Below, piece by piece: positions 1 to 11,597 of a DNA stretch of 64,000 nt; the stretch's first letter is position 1; every line of letters begins with the position of its first letter. Under the pieces are notes generated by a model. It was not told where the DNA came from and did not search any database. It saw only the letters and a list, made by a program, of their open reading frames with translations. The stretch comes from Prillingera fragicola. Taxonomy: Eukaryota > Basidiomycota > Tremellomycetes > Trichosporonales > Trichosporonaceae. The position numbers were made by a program, and so were the translations under genes. The DNA is taken from assembly GCA_002335605.1 (NCBI GenBank), contig BEDY01000002.1, forward strand, positions 62,001-126,000. The letters are read 5' to 3'.

Positions 1-1307
1 CCCCGGACGGGAGCATGCAGTCGTGTTCGAGCCAGGCGCCTCCGACGGGTACGAAACGGCCATCCTTCACATACTTGGTCACGCGGTCGAAAATTGCCGG
101 GTAGAACTCTTTGAGCCAGACATACTGCTGGGCCGAGCTGGCAGCAAAGGTGTGGTTAGGATAGCGGTCCATCAAATCGCATTGTGTGCTCCAACTGCGA
201 CCGATCTTTTGCTGGGTTTGAGTGTAGCGCCACAGCCAGGCTGTGTCAATGTGGCTGCAGTGTCAGTCTGGTCCAATGTCAATTACCCACCAGTGACCAA
301 TGGCCCAGATCTTGGCACCCTCCCCTGCCATCGGCTCGAAGGCCGCCAAAGCCTTCATACTTTGCTCGTCCAATGGGCCCAGTACGCTTTGCGAGATGCC
401 GCGGCAGCGGCAAATCATCTCGCCCACATCGTCGTCCAGGTTGAAGGCATTCATAATGTCGTTGCAAGCCTTGAGAGCGCGCTGCGAGACACTCGAGGTG
501 GCAGCATCGGACGCACGCGCCATCTGCGAGAGCATGGTAAAGTCGAGCTCTAGCGCATGTGCCTCAGAGTTGAGGAGGACAAGGTCGGCGGAGCGAAGAG
601 TATAGTACACCTCCATCTACTCGTCAGCTGGGACAGGCGCAAGTGACTCACATCAGGCTCCTCGTGACGATATCCGCCCTTGCCCAATCCGAGGATGCCG
701 TTGGCTGAGACCTCAATGTAGCACTCGTAGTAGCCCTGCTCGACCGCTGCCTCAGGAAGAATGTGTTCCACTCGACGATCATTAAAGCCACCGGGAGAGG
801 AGTTGGGACCGCCCGTGATGGCATGCAGAGGGCAACCGTCGGGGGTGTAGATCATGCCCTCGCACCCAGGGTCAAACTCGACTCACCATCAGCTCGGTCC
901 AACACGGCAGCCTCACACATGACGACCTCCCCAGACTTTTTGAACGACTCTGGAATCTGGAGCTTGACGTGCAGCCAGTGGTTGGTCCAACTGGGACCAA
1001 ACTTATCGCCCTTGTGCAGCGACTTCGCCTCCAAGTTGAGCGTTGCCGTAGCCTCCTCGAAAGTGGGCTTGCTCATACCAGGAGCCGACCAGCGGGTCAT
1101 TTGCACATGCGCATCGTCATCCACACGCGCGCGGTCGAGTACTGCCGAGAGGTTGTACTCGGCATAGAGGCCACCTATGAACTTGTCGAGGCGCTTGTTT
1201 GTCTGGCCATGAGCAAACTGGCCCCGGGGAGCATGACTTACAATTCCTGGGAGAAGCGAGTGGCTTACCGACTCGGTCAGCCTGGGATATGCTGGGACTT
1301 TGGTCAT
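1..1307 (-). CDS. Vacuolar-type alpha-mannosidase, GH38 (5' part, runs off the left edge)
   Basis: N-terminal part of a class II alpha-mannosidase of the Ams1 family, which removes alpha-linked mannose from free oligosaccharides and glycoproteins, usually in the vacuole. The ATG at 1307 gives MTKVPAYPRL. The N-terminal domain carries FGPSWTNHWLHVKL and AITGGPNSSPGG, both typical of this family. Splicing out 290–255 (donor GTGGGT, branch CTGAC, acceptor CTGCAG) creates GHCHIDTAWLW, the start of the catalytic domain; its His and Asp are zinc ligands. The last visible residues are GGAWLEHDCMLPSG. A 51-nt in-frame GTAAGC...CCAG segment near 1270–1220 may be a further intron or may be coding. The family is usually about 1,050–1,150 residues, so roughly three quarters of the protein lies outside the window. 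No signal peptide is seen, as expected for Ams1, which reaches the vacuole by a cytosolic route. Confidence 0.9.
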
Positions 1308-1480
1308 GATGTGTGCGGTTCAGCGGGTAACGTGGCACTGTTTGTTTATACAGTACCCGCCCCGCATTCACCGTCGTCCTTGTCCGTGGGCATGCTCAAC
1401 ATGTGACAGTGGTGAAGACCGACATAACGGCCCGAGGAACCGGAGACTCTGTCCCTGCAGGAGACCCCGCGATTCGTCCC

Positions 1481-1543
1481 TGTAGCCCACTTCGCCTACG
1501 GCGGCGTTTGCTTGGTGTGAGCTTGTAGCCTACTTCGCCTACG
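1481..1543. repeat. Near-perfect 20-bp direct repeat in an intergenic region
   Basis: TGTAGCCCACTTCGCCTACG at 1481–1500 recurs as TGTAGCCTACTTCGCCTACG at 1524–1543, with one mismatch and a 43-bp period. It lies between the divergently transcribed mannosidase and the MFS gene that starts at 2201. It could be a paired binding site or a small duplication. The rest of 1308–2143 shows no gene I can support. Confidence 0.6.
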
Positions 1544-2143
1544 AAAATCAGGAACGACGGCGGTTGCTAAAGGTCGTTGAGCATGTGCTTGCGCAAGTCA
1601 AAGCAGAGGCGTTGAGGTCGGGGGTGGTCGGGGGTGGTGATCGACGCTGGAAAGCAAAAAGGCAGAAGACCATTGTCAGGGATACGGGCCATTCCCGGAA
1701 ATCGCATTATCTGGCGGACATAATGTGTCACAATGCGATCGAAATCTGCAATCCCGGCAGAGTGCCGAAGCAGCGCCGATTCCTCCCACCACCGCAGGCA
1801 GAACAGCAGCGGCCAGACCCGAAAGGGTGGGCAAGCATCGTGGGCGGGTTGCTACGAAGATGCTGTGCGTGTTGCGGATCACGGTGTTCTCGGTCCGTGT
1901 TTCGGGCAATTCGGAGCGCAATCGGAGCGGTACGACTCTCAACATTTGAGCGCTCTCCCACATTTTGGGAGACGAGGGAGACGAACTGCAGTGCGACATT
2001 CGGGCCGCCATGGGCCGTGCGGGGATGCGGGGATGCCGCTCACTGGCTTGACTGTCGGTTACCTCGCAGCGGCATCAATGTGAGGCGCGCCCCTCACGAG
2101 TCCCCAGGTCGCCTGACTCTTTTTGTCAATAGATACGAATGGG

Positions 2144-2150
2144 TATATAG
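2144..2150 (+). promoter_or_regulatory. TATA box of the MFS gene at 2201
   Basis: TATATAG lies 51–57 bp before the ATG at 2201, a spacing that leaves a short 5' UTR. It is the only clear core-promoter element in this upstream region. Confidence 0.55.
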
Positions 2151-2200
2151 AGTGGGTTGAGCAGCTCACCTCGGAACCTCACAACTCCCCAACTCCCAAC

Positions 2201-4042
2201 ATGAGCGTCCAACCTCACGTAGTCACCGACGAGAAGGCGGACATGCAACATGTCGAGTCGACACAGGACAAGAACCTCAACACTGTGCAGCTCAAGTCAG
2301 AGCTCGACACGCTCTCGTGGTTCCAAACTCTCAAGCTCTTCAGGAAGGCCGCGTTGATCTGCACTATTGCCGGCCTGTCGGCTGCCACAGATGGTGCGTT
2401 AGCTAGAGCAAGAGTTTATGCTCACAATTGCAGGATACCAGGCGCAGCTGAACGGCAACATCATCGCGAACAAGGGTTTCGTTAAACAGTTTTCCGGTGG
2501 CGCTGCAAAGCTCAACCCGACTCATGTGTCCACTTTCGGTGGCGGAGCAGCGTGAGTCAAATGATGGCGGACGTCGCAAGGGGGAGCGGCCCAGGGTGGA
2601 TGGCGGACGTGGGCAGAGTGCGCACGGAATGAGCCAGCCTCCTGTCGTCCTATCACGAGACACTGACTTGGGCAGTGCTGGACAGATTATCGGACAGTTC
2701 AGCATCCAGTACGTCGCGGACGGGTTGGGTCGCAAGGCCGCGATGTGGACTATGCTCGCCGGCATGACACTGGTAAGTCAGCAAACGTCGCCCAGAGCTC
2801 CGACTCACACACCCAGGGCGTCATCATCGAGTCGGTCGCCCATCAGTGGTGGCACTGGACTATTGCCAAGATTGTCGCTGGTGCCTTCATCGGTGCAGTT
2901 CAAGCGACCCTCCCGGTCTACATCAGCGAGCACGCTCCTGCTGCCATCCGTGGCGCCCTCGTCGTCGCCTACAGCATGTGGTGGACGGTTGGTGGCCTCA
3001 TGGCATCTGTTGCGCTCAAGGTCCATGCCGACAAGCATCCGCTGGACTTCCGCACGCCCATTTACACTCAGTACGGCATGCTGGGTCTTTGCTTCTTGTC
3101 GTTCCTCATCCTGCCCGAGTCGCCTTGGTGGCTCATCTCCAAGGGCAAGTTGGAGAAGGCAGAGAAGGTCCTCAACCTCAAGTACAAGAATGTCCCTGGT
3201 TACGACATTGCCCACGAGATGCAAATCATCGAGGCGACGATTCAGGACCAGCGCAAGTGGGACGAGGTCGAAAAGGCTCAGGGAGCGTTCGCCATCTTCA
3301 AGGGATTGAACCTGAAGCGCTTCCTCATCGGATGTTGGCCAAAGGTCCTTCAGCAACTTGTCGGCATGGCCGTCTTCTCGAACTATCTCACCTACTTCTT
3401 CCAGCTGGCCGGTAACAAGGACCCCTTCCAGGTTAACCTCATTGTTAGCTGTGTTAATCTGCTCGCAGTCGGCGTTGACGCTGCCCTTGTCGACAGGATT
3501 GGTCGTCGCCGCATGACCCTCATCGGTTTCACTGGCGCCGGCACTGGTGTCCTCATCCTCGCGATTGTCGGCTGCTTTGACTACACCAATGCCCAACTCG
3601 GCAGTCTGCTCGTGTTTGCGGGTGTCCTCGCCAACTTCTGCAACAATTTCCAGTCGTCGACGTCGTACGCATACCTCACCGAGATGCCCGAGCAGCGCTT
3701 CCGTGCTCGTGCGACCGGATGGGGTCTGGCCTGGTGCAACTGCTTCTCGCTCCTGTTCTCGTTCACCGTGCCCATCATGCTCGAGAAGTGGGTGGTCAAG
3801 ACCGCGTTCCTCTTCGTCTGCACAGGTATTCCGTGAGTGTAAGGTGCTATGAGTTGCGCTGACAAACCAGGGGTATCATTCTTGCCTACTTTATCATGCC
3901 TGAGAGTGCCCGTCGCACGCCGGCCGAGATCCACGAGATGTTCGTCGACCACGTTCCCCTTCGCAAGTGGCGCGGGTACAAGACATCAATTGAGCGTGAC
4001 CTTGAGGCGCGCACCGGTGTCGACACTGTTCAGGCGGCCTAG
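2201..4042 (+). CDS. MFS sugar transporter (alpha-glucoside/hexose porter type)
   Basis: Plasma-membrane major-facilitator protein of the fungal sugar-porter family. Five exons (about 2201–2393, 2434–2551, 2676–2772, 2817–3832, 3871–4042) give a 531-residue protein, the usual length. After a hydrophilic N-terminus come the sugar-porter features: DGYQAQLNG in the first helix and loop, ADGLGRKAA between helices 2 and 3, PESPWWL before the central loop, and DRIGRRR between helices 8 and 9. The central loop is charged (about residues 235–285). The C-terminus PAEIHEMFVDHVPLRKW resembles maltose/alpha-glucoside permeases, but substrate cannot be read from sequence alone. The ATG at 2201 is the first after the TATA box and follows a pyrimidine/AC-rich leader. 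Its neighbours are unrelated; no cluster is evident here. Confidence 0.9.
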
Positions 4043-4582
4043 GGTGGTAGGGTGGTAGGGTGGCAAGGTTGAAGGGTGAGAACTTGGTTACGGGAAGGGT
4101 TGAATGGAACACGAAGGATGTTTGAAATATAGTGTTGGATCTGGGATAGGTTGTGAAATGCGAGACAATGACATTGGACGCTGCAGTTGCAGGCATCATT
4201 TGCCCGTGTCCACGAGAAGAGTTCATGATGAGAGATGGACGCAGACAAAGAGCAAGATTGTGCATGGTGGAGCAAGATTGACAAGTTGGGTGGAGGTAAG
4301 GAGCCCCGGTTGGTCCCAGCCGGTTGACGAGGACGCGGGATCAATTCTTGTCGGGAGCAAAATTGCCGGGCTCCACCTTGACCTCACAGTAGTGGTCGAC
4401 TGCTTGTGGCACATGAACTTATCACCTAGCAATTAATTGCTTCGCAACTCTCATGCATAATACAACGCCTGAAGCCCGGTTCCTAACGAGATCACAGACA
4501 GAATCATTTGCTCACACACCACTTATTAGGTAGCCATGTCGTGGCGGGCGTACCTGGTACCGGCCATGGGCCACACCACATA

Positions 4583-6621
4583 TTAAGCAACAATGTCGTG
4601 AGCATACCTGGTGCCGACCATGGCCGCGGCAGGACCACCCGACAGATCAATCTCGTCGAGGGGCACCCACCGGTCGCGAGCATACAGCCACCAGCCACCC
4701 CAAGTGAGCGCCACGACGGGCAGCGAGATGTAGTTGGCGAGGAAGCTCTTGTAGTCGAAAACGGGAACAAATGCCTTGAAACCCGAAAACACGAGTGTAA
4801 TCAGGAAGCAGGTAATAGCAGCCCAGGCAAAGTAGGGCTGGCACCAGGCGCGGAGCATAAACTTGTGGCGATCGACACCCTGCAGATCGCAGGCCTTCTT
4901 GAAGCGGATAAAGCACAGACAGATCGACGCCCAGATGACCAGGTTGAAAAGACCCGTAAGATCGGACAGCCAGTCGAATGCCTGAGCCGAGCCGTCCGAA
5001 AGCGACAAGTAGCCCAGAAGACCAAAGACACCACCAATCACAACACCGACCCAAGGTACACCATGCTTGGTGGTGTACAAAAAGCACTTGAGACCAAAGT
5101 TGTTGCGGGTCATTCCCATCAAGCACCGCGAAAGTCCATAAAGACTCTCGTTTCCAGCCGACCACGCCGAAGTGACCACCACGGCGTTGATAATGTGAGC
5201 GAGCACATTTACACCGGTGCGTTTGGCGATAAGAACAAAGGGGGAAGCTGCGGCGGTACTTCCACCAAGCTCATTTGCCGACAGGAGGTCCGGGTCGTCA
5301 TACCTGATGTTCAAACCGATGATAATGATCGAAACAACGTATAAGCCGCCAATCCTGTAAAATACGGTGCGGATGCCTTCGTTCGTTGCGTGTTCAATGA
5401 GCAGAAAATGAAGCAGATTGGGGAACGATTGATGTCAGCGAGGACGATTTTGTGTGTGTCACGACTTTTTTGGCTTGCTTATACAATAAAAATCGCCGCA
5501 CTCTTTACTCACAGGTCCTCAGAGTCTTTCGCGGATTCTGCGCCTCGCCCGCGAGCAGTCCAACAGCTTCAATGCCGGCAAAACTGAACGATGCTTTGAT
5601 CAAAACTGAGAAAAAGCCGAGGAAGGACGCGAGAGAGGGTGGTCCGACACCAAGATAGTTCTTGTTGAAAGGTGCCTCACGCCAATACCTTCCTCCAATA
5701 AATTCGCGGTGGCCCGGGACTCCGCCGAGGTCTGCGATGAGTCCGAAGATGATGAGGGCAACGAGCATGGTAATTTTGATGATGGCCATGACGAACTCGA
5801 TCTCGCCGTACCACCTGACGCCGAGCATGTTGCAGCCGACGGTGATGAGAAGGAAGACGGTGATGTAAATTGCGGCGTGCTTTTTGTTATCAGTTTCGAC
5901 TAGCCAGGGTCATTAGACGCGCTGGACCAACAATGGAGGCAGTCCATGCAGCAGTCGCCGAGTAAACTCACTTTCTCGTTCTTGTCCCAGAAACTAACAA
6001 GCACGGCCAACGCCGACATTTCCGACGGAACAGAAAGTCCAACCTTGAGCGCGTAGGTCACACCCATCATGAACCCAAAGCTGGGGCTCACGTACAGCGC
6101 GCCCATCTCGACGAAACCGCCAATGGTGGGTCGGTAACAGAGCATTTCACCCTATGATGTCAGCCAAAAGGAAGATGCCACAGTGGCTGCCACGACTACT
6201 GTGGCTGCTATCACAAGATGTGAAACATCCGATCCACGCCGATGACTCACGAGACAGTACATCATCAAACCGATAAAACTACCCATAATCAGGTAGCCCA
6301 GAAAGCAACCGACTGGACCACCTTGTGCGAGCGCAGAGCCCGAGCCAAGGAACAGACCCGTGCCGATCGTACCGGCAATGGCAATCATGGAGCATACGCG
6401 GGGAGGCTTCGCCATTCAGCTAGACGTTCGTATGCATACAGTGCGGCAAAACTCACAAGAGCACGCTTGGTACCGTGCTCACCCTCGGTGGTGTGCGCGA
6501 GCTCCTCCTCGCGGTCGACTAGCGCGCGGTCGACTTCGCCGGTGGGGTACGCCTCGCGAACGTACGCGCCATGGGCGTCTTTGTGGTCTTTGTAGTCATA
6601 ACCTAGTTTCTCGTCCGACAT
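4583..6621 (-). CDS. APC-family amino-acid permease
   Basis: Integral membrane amino-acid/H+ symporter of the yeast amino-acid transporter family (Gap1/Lyp1/Can1 relatives). The start at 6621 gives MSDEKLGYDY, a hydrophilic cytosolic tail ending in HGTKRAL. After an intron, helix 1 carries the family signature IAIAGTIGTGLFLGSG; later come MLCYRPTIGGFVEMG and FSFAGIEAVGLLAGEAQNP, the family's substrate-region sequences. The C-terminal half (5314–4583) contains SAWSAGNESLYGLSR and ends in DIVA. At least six exons are needed; introns fall near 6460–6410, 6250–6150, 5990–5900, 5880–5830 and 5510–5320. The gene is divergent from the lysA-like gene at 7639 and shares a 1-kb upstream region with it. 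Specificity is unknown; a basic amino acid is possible but not shown. Confidence 0.9.
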
Positions 6622-7638
6622 GGTTGTGTGTGGGGTGGAAGAGGAAGAGAAACACGAGATGCATCGCACAGGTTCGATATATGGTTGGAGCATGCAAGCG
6701 GCGGTGGGCATTGCCGTTCGGTCCCAAGGCCCAAGGTACGGCGGACTAGCAAGCAAGCGCGGTTCACCGTCTCGTGCCGAAGCTCACCCATTGCCCGGGC
6801 AACTGGCCGATACGATGGTCAGGCCGCGATGGCGCAGCGTGCAGGGATCGTGGTGTTGATCATTTGCCAAGCCCACCGATACGACCAGGCCAGGGCACGC
6901 ATTTGGAAGATACCAAGCTTTTGCTTACGTGCTCCCGCGGCGCACATGTATCGCTGGGCCCAGTCTCGATTCTCAGACGGTGGCATGGTGATCCCGTGAC
7001 CCAGCGCAGTGGTTGGAAACGGCGCACGGGCAGGGAGATCACAACTGGTGCCGAAATTCGGGATATCGGCCGGATAAGATTCGGAACGAGTCCTCGTCAC
7101 GCGACCTCATGTCTTGTCCATCACTCTCCGCGATCCCGGTTCACTGCTGCATGTGCAGTGTTACGACTGCAGCGTAGAAACGCATTTGTGGTGGGCACGG
7201 CGGCGATCGCCATGTACGAATGCTGACAATTCCGAGGGTTTGTTGGGCAGATCTGTCAAGCCCACCACCACAGGTCAGCTGCTCATCGTCTCCGCCGCAA
7301 GTCCGTCCAAAACACTCATCCCGTCTGCACTCCGAAAGGGTTCAACTTCGATGGCGCCATATATGTAGACAGCCAAGTCTTTCGGGTCGACTCAAGCCAA
7401 TAGTCGAGGCGCCCATGGCGAGCGACCCTACGCTGATGCTCGGCTCCCTTCGGCACGTCGTTTAAAAGCAAACACGTCCAGACTCCAGCACACCTTTCGT
7501 CGGAGCATTTACCGAAGAAGGCGTCGATAACCCACTTTCGGCAACAGGCGGCTCCCACCACCAGGCATGCGACAGTGGGCTTAAACGACTTTAACATCCT
7601 GTGGACCTGGTCCGTTCACCCTCCACATCCCACTCACC
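6622..7638. promoter_or_regulatory. Shared divergent upstream region of permease and lysA-like gene
   Basis: This 1,017-bp gap separates two outward-facing genes. I find no credible reading frame in it. The 40 bp before the ATG at 7639 are C/A-rich, like a fungal 5' leader. Whether the genes are co-regulated is not visible from the sequence. Confidence 0.4.
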
Positions 7639-8934
7639 ATGGTCTCGCAGCTAGTCACCCCCTTCCACCGCCAAGCAGGCGCGCTCGCCGTCGAGGGCGT
7701 CGCCGTCGCTGCCCTCGCCGAGCAGTACGGCACACCGCTCTACGTCTACTCGCGCGCAGCCCTCACAACAGCCTGGGAAGGTTACACCGCTGGCATTGCC
7801 CAGGCCAAGCGTGGTCCCGACGGTGCCAAGGTCAAAGTCCACGTCGCGGTCAAGGCCAACAGTAACATTGGCGTGTTGAGTGTGTTTGCTCGCCTGGGCG
7901 CAGGGTTCGACATTGTCTCTGCCGGCGAACTCGCGCGCATCCAAGCAGCAGGCGGCAAGGCGAGCGACGCAGTGTTCTCGGGTGTGGGCAAGAGCGTCGC
8001 CGAGATGCGGTATGCGCTCAAAGCAGGTGTGAAGTGCTTCAACGTCGAGTCCCTCCCTGAAATCGAGCGGCTCAACGCCGTAGCCGGCGACATGGGGTTG
8101 AAGGCCCCCATCTCGCTGCGCGTCAATCCAGACGTGACTGCAAAGACACACCCGTACAACACCACTGGCGGCAAGGCCAACAAGTTTGGCGTGGCCATCA
8201 CGGACGCGCGCGCAGCGTACGCCAAAGCTGCCAAGATGCCCAACCTCGCGATTCACGGTATCGACTGTCACATTGGGTCGCAGATCACCGAGGTCGAACC
8301 GTACATCCACGCACTGGACAAGGTCATGGACCTCGTGGACGAGATTGAGGCGGATGGGACCCCGATCAAGCACATCGACGTTGGAGGCGGGCTGGGTATC
8401 GACTACGGCGACGGCGAGCCCGCACCGTTGTCTACCCCCGAGTTTGTCGCTACCATCCTCAACCACATGGATGCGCGGTCGCCAGGTCGCGAGGTGTGGT
8501 TTGAGCCTGGACGCTCCCTGGTCGGCAGCGCTGGTATTCTTGTCACGACGGTCGAGTTTATCAAGCCGGGTGAGAAGAACTTTGCGATTGTCGACGCGGC
8601 AATGAATGACCTTGCGAGGCCGGCGCTTTACAACGCTTGGCATGGCGTCGAGCCCGTGACCCCGCGGGAAGGGGGCAAGGAGGTCGTCTACGACATTGTG
8701 GGACCGGTGTGTGAGAGTGGCGACTGGCTGGCCCGCGACAGGTCGTTGGTGCTCGAGCAGGGCGACTTGTTGGCCGTCCGTTCCGCTGGAGCGTACGGTA
8801 TGAGTTTGTCTTCAAACTACAACACCCGGCCGAGGGCTGCCGAGCTGCTTGTTGATGGCAGCGAGGTGCATGTTGTGCGTGCGCGTGAGACTGTAGAGCA
8901 GTTGTTTGCGAATGAGAAGGCGCTGCCGTTGTAG
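7639..8934 (+). CDS. lysA: Diaminopimelate decarboxylase, bacterial LysA type, intronless
   Basis: PLP-dependent fold-III decarboxylase of 431 residues, the normal bacterial LysA length; the enzyme converts meso-diaminopimelate to L-lysine. Visible motifs in order: VAVKANSN with the PLP lysine K72; DCHIGSQ (about 209–215); the glycine loop DVGGGLGI (about 247–254), which binds the PLP phosphate; FEPGRS (288–293); CESGD (358–362), which supplies the substrate-contacting cysteine; and SSNYNTRPR (391–399). HIGSQ and CESGD separate it from eukaryotic ornithine decarboxylase. The family resemblance is to proteobacterial LysA. Fungi use the alpha-aminoadipate route and lack the DAP pathway, so a horizontal origin is likely. 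The lack of any intron contrasts with nearly all neighbours. Base composition looks adapted to the host. Its substrate in this organism is unknown: scavenged DAP or a related amino acid. Confidence 0.92.
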   Translation: MVSQLVTPFHRQAGALAVEGVAVAALAEQYGTPLYVYSRAALTTAWEGYTAGIAQAKRGPDGAKVKVHVAVKANSNIGVLSVFARLGAGFDIVSAGELARIQAAGGKASDAVFSGVGKSVAEMRYALKAGVKCFNVESLPEIERLNAVAGDMGLKAPISLRVNPDVTAKTHPYNTTGGKANKFGVAITDARAAYAKAAKMPNLAIHGIDCHIGSQITEVEPYIHALDKVMDLVDEIEADGTPIKHIDVGGGLGIDYGDGEPAPLSTPEFVATILNHMDARSPGREVWFEPGRSLVGSAGILVTTVEFIKPGEKNFAIVDAAMNDLARPALYNAWHGVEPVTPREGGKEVVYDIVGPVCESGDWLARDRSLVLEQGDLLAVRSAGAYGMSLSSNYNTRPRAAELLVDGSEVHVVRARETVEQLFANEKALPL

Positions 8935-9316
8935 AGGTAATGCACGGCGAGGGAGATTCTAATTGATTACCGCCAAGTTGTAATGAGTATTTTGCTTCCG
9001 CTAATACGCCGCTCAATAGCACGGTCAACTCACCTTCCTCCAAGTTGACCTTACACTCCTCTCCACACCTTCTTCAGCGTCCTCCTAAGCCTTGAGGTGG
9101 GTACTAGAAGTGCAGAGGCTGTAGCTGGATGTCTATCCTTCTCTTGTTATCGCTTCTGGTTGTCCTGCCCGAAGAAAGGCAAGTCGCGTCCAAAGCTATC
9201 GACAAGTCACTCGACTCACTTCTGATGCATGATCCTTACAACCCAGACTACCCAATTCCTACTGATCCATTACTTTATGGTTGCCCCACTTCCTTCACTC
9301 CCGTCACTCCTCCTCA

Positions 9317-11526
9317 CTAGGCCGGGGTCTCGTCGTGCTTGTGCCTTGCGTGCAGCTCCTCTACAGGGGCGTCGACACTGTAACCCATGAGCTTGGTCAT
9401 GTCGGGGAGGAACCAAGCAACAAGGCAAGCGGCGGCACCGAATGGCGCCGCAATAATGTACACAGTCCGGAAGCTGTCGGCTGTGGCCTGGGCGATAGCC
9501 TTGACACTCGCCTCCATGACGGCGGGGGTGAAGCCGGGAACGGCCTGGGCGGCCGCAGGGTCGCCTCCAAGCATGCCACCCACGAATGCCGCCACCGAAT
9601 CAGGCGGCAGGCCAGCACCCACGGCGGCGGCGGCCGTGTAGCCAGGGAGCTTGGTGGACATGCCACTGGCCACTGCGGCACCGTACACTGCAGTGAACAC
9701 TGAGCCTGCAATAGCGCGACCAGAGGTGAGCACTGCCGTGGCGGTGGCGATGAGGTGGTGGGGTGATGCAAGCTGAACTCCAGCGATGAGGAGAATCAAC
9801 GGCGAGGCAAAACCTAGACCACACAAGGCATCGAAGACGAGAATGTTGACGTTCTGGCCTGGCTGAATGGTGGCGATGCCGACTGGAAGATCTCAGCTAA
9901 TGCGAACTAGAAGTGGGCGACTCACCGACACCGGCCGTGTAAATGGCAAAGCCTGCAATTAGGGGGCTGCGAATGGTGCGCCGCGAGGAGCTCCAGAAGC
10001 CGTAGACCACCGTGGCAGCTCCAGAAGTGAGCCAGAAGATGCAGGTGCGAGCCGCCATCTTGAGCGGTTCCTTCTCAAACAACGCGACAGTGCTGTGGAG
10101 GCATTAGCTATCCGGAACAGACCCCACAAATCAAGAGTGTACGCACATAGCCGGATAAAAGACAATGATAGAAAAGAGCATGATTCCCTCAACAATCATG
10201 AGGATGACACAGATGGGGAAAATGCGGTTGTGGAAAAGCTCGTGGTGGAGAATTCCAGTGCTTGTACCCTTCCACTCGTAAACACCAAAGGCTGCGAGAA
10301 AGGCAAAACCTGGAATAAGTGTCGCCAAGACTCGAACGTTGCTCCAAGCCCAAGGATTTCCTCCGAGAGTGAGTCCCGCAAGAAGTAGAGTCAGACCGAC
10401 CGTAAGCTGTGGGTTGGTAAGCTTACTCCCAAGCAATCAGTGCCCTCACCAGTGCCATTCCCGGAAGGTCAAGTTTGCCAAGCTTCTGTTTGAACGAGAG
10501 ATGGTCAAGCCTCGTGTGGCGCTTGGGAGGGTGGTAGCCCACAAGGATACCGACGGCCGTTGCACCCCACAGAGCCATTTGGACCCACTGGCGTCGTGTC
10601 AGCATATGCCAGCCACGAGCACGAGCTGCTTACGAAGAAGTATCGCCATCCCCTGGGACCATAAATGCGAACGCAAGCACCACCTACTCTATTGAATGTC
10701 AGTATGTTTCATTTTCTGGTGTGCGTGTGGCTCACATAGGGCCGGTGGTCGCACCAAGCGAAGCAGCGATATTCATGAGCGATTGGGTGGCTGTTGGTTA
10801 ATTGACAAATAAAATTATACTACCCACCAGGACGCCACTTGCGAGGGAGAATCTACGGCAGTGTGAGCGGTAAATCAATCAGCACTGAAATGGACGAACC
10901 TCGGAGGGAATGGCGTATGCAAGAGGCACTGAAGCAAAGCCGACACCGATGAGGATTTGAGCAACGATGAGGCGATAAATGTCCTTGGACCCGGGTGCGA
11001 TAGCAGCACCAATAAAGGAAACCGTTGCCGTTGAAATCAACAAAAACTTGCGAGCCTGGAAGGTATCCGAGGCAAAGGACTGCAAGGCGTGAGTGAATTG
11101 CCGCCGCGTGTTTGCTTACCAGAAGAGGACCACCGACTGCTTGCACCAAGGATAATGCGTTGGGGACCCACACCTGAACAGTTTTGCCATTAAGATCTTC
11201 GCCAATGAACTCGAGCTAATTTTTGATAACGAAAAAAAATCCAATCGTTAGCAGGCGCCATTGCCAGTGACCTCGTGCGTTCTCACAATTGCGGGTGTAC
11301 CCGTCAGGCCGACGACCTGGGCATAGTTTAACAGGAAGAGCGCCATGACGGCGAAGTATGTGCGCTTATGGAGAACAGGCTCCTCTTCGTCGTTTGTGTA
11401 GGCGAGGTTTCCCAGGTTATCCGGCTCAGCCGAGGTTGGAGTACTGCACTCGACATGGCTGACCGTAAAGCCCTTCTCCACTACTTGCTTGTCGTCGTTA
11501 ATTGACGGAGTCTGGATTGCCGACAT
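9317..11526 (-). CDS. MFS efflux transporter, TRI12 family
   Basis: Fourteen-helix-type major facilitator of the fungal TRI12/siderophore-transporter family, at the plasma membrane or vesicles. The first membrane segment holds ALFLLNYAQVVGLTGTPA, typical of this family. The C-terminus ends in the family hallmark SFRTVYIIAAPFGAAACL followed by VDAPVEELHARHKHDE. The gene has many small exons (introns near 11230–11180, 11110–11080, 10900–10730, 10430–10400, 10140–10090 and 9930–9890). I chose the start at 11526 (MSAIQTPSIN) rather than the in-frame ATG at 11583, because the only TATA box (11592–11597) lies directly beside 11583, so transcription should begin downstream of that codon. Its promoter holds five GTCCCACA sites, tying it to the ring-cleavage genes. 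Export of an aromatic compound or intermediate is plausible but inferred. Confidence 0.85.
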
Positions 11527-11591
11527 TGAGAGTGTAAGCTTCGGGTGAGTGGACGTGTGGGACCCCTGGTAAGGCTTAGTCATTGTCAGTT

Positions 11592-11597
11592 TATATA
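11592..11597 (-). promoter_or_regulatory. TATA box of the TRI12-type transporter
   Basis: TATATA/TATAAA at this position reads toward the transporter. It sits only 9–14 bp before the ATG at 11583 and 66–71 bp before the ATG at 11526, which favours the second as the translation start. Confidence 0.5.

Noticed and set aside
11527..11583. In-frame upstream ATG at 11583 as the start of the TRI12-type transporter
   Set aside because: The TATA box at 11592–11597 is only about 10 bp away, so the transcript should begin downstream of this codon; 11526 is preferred.
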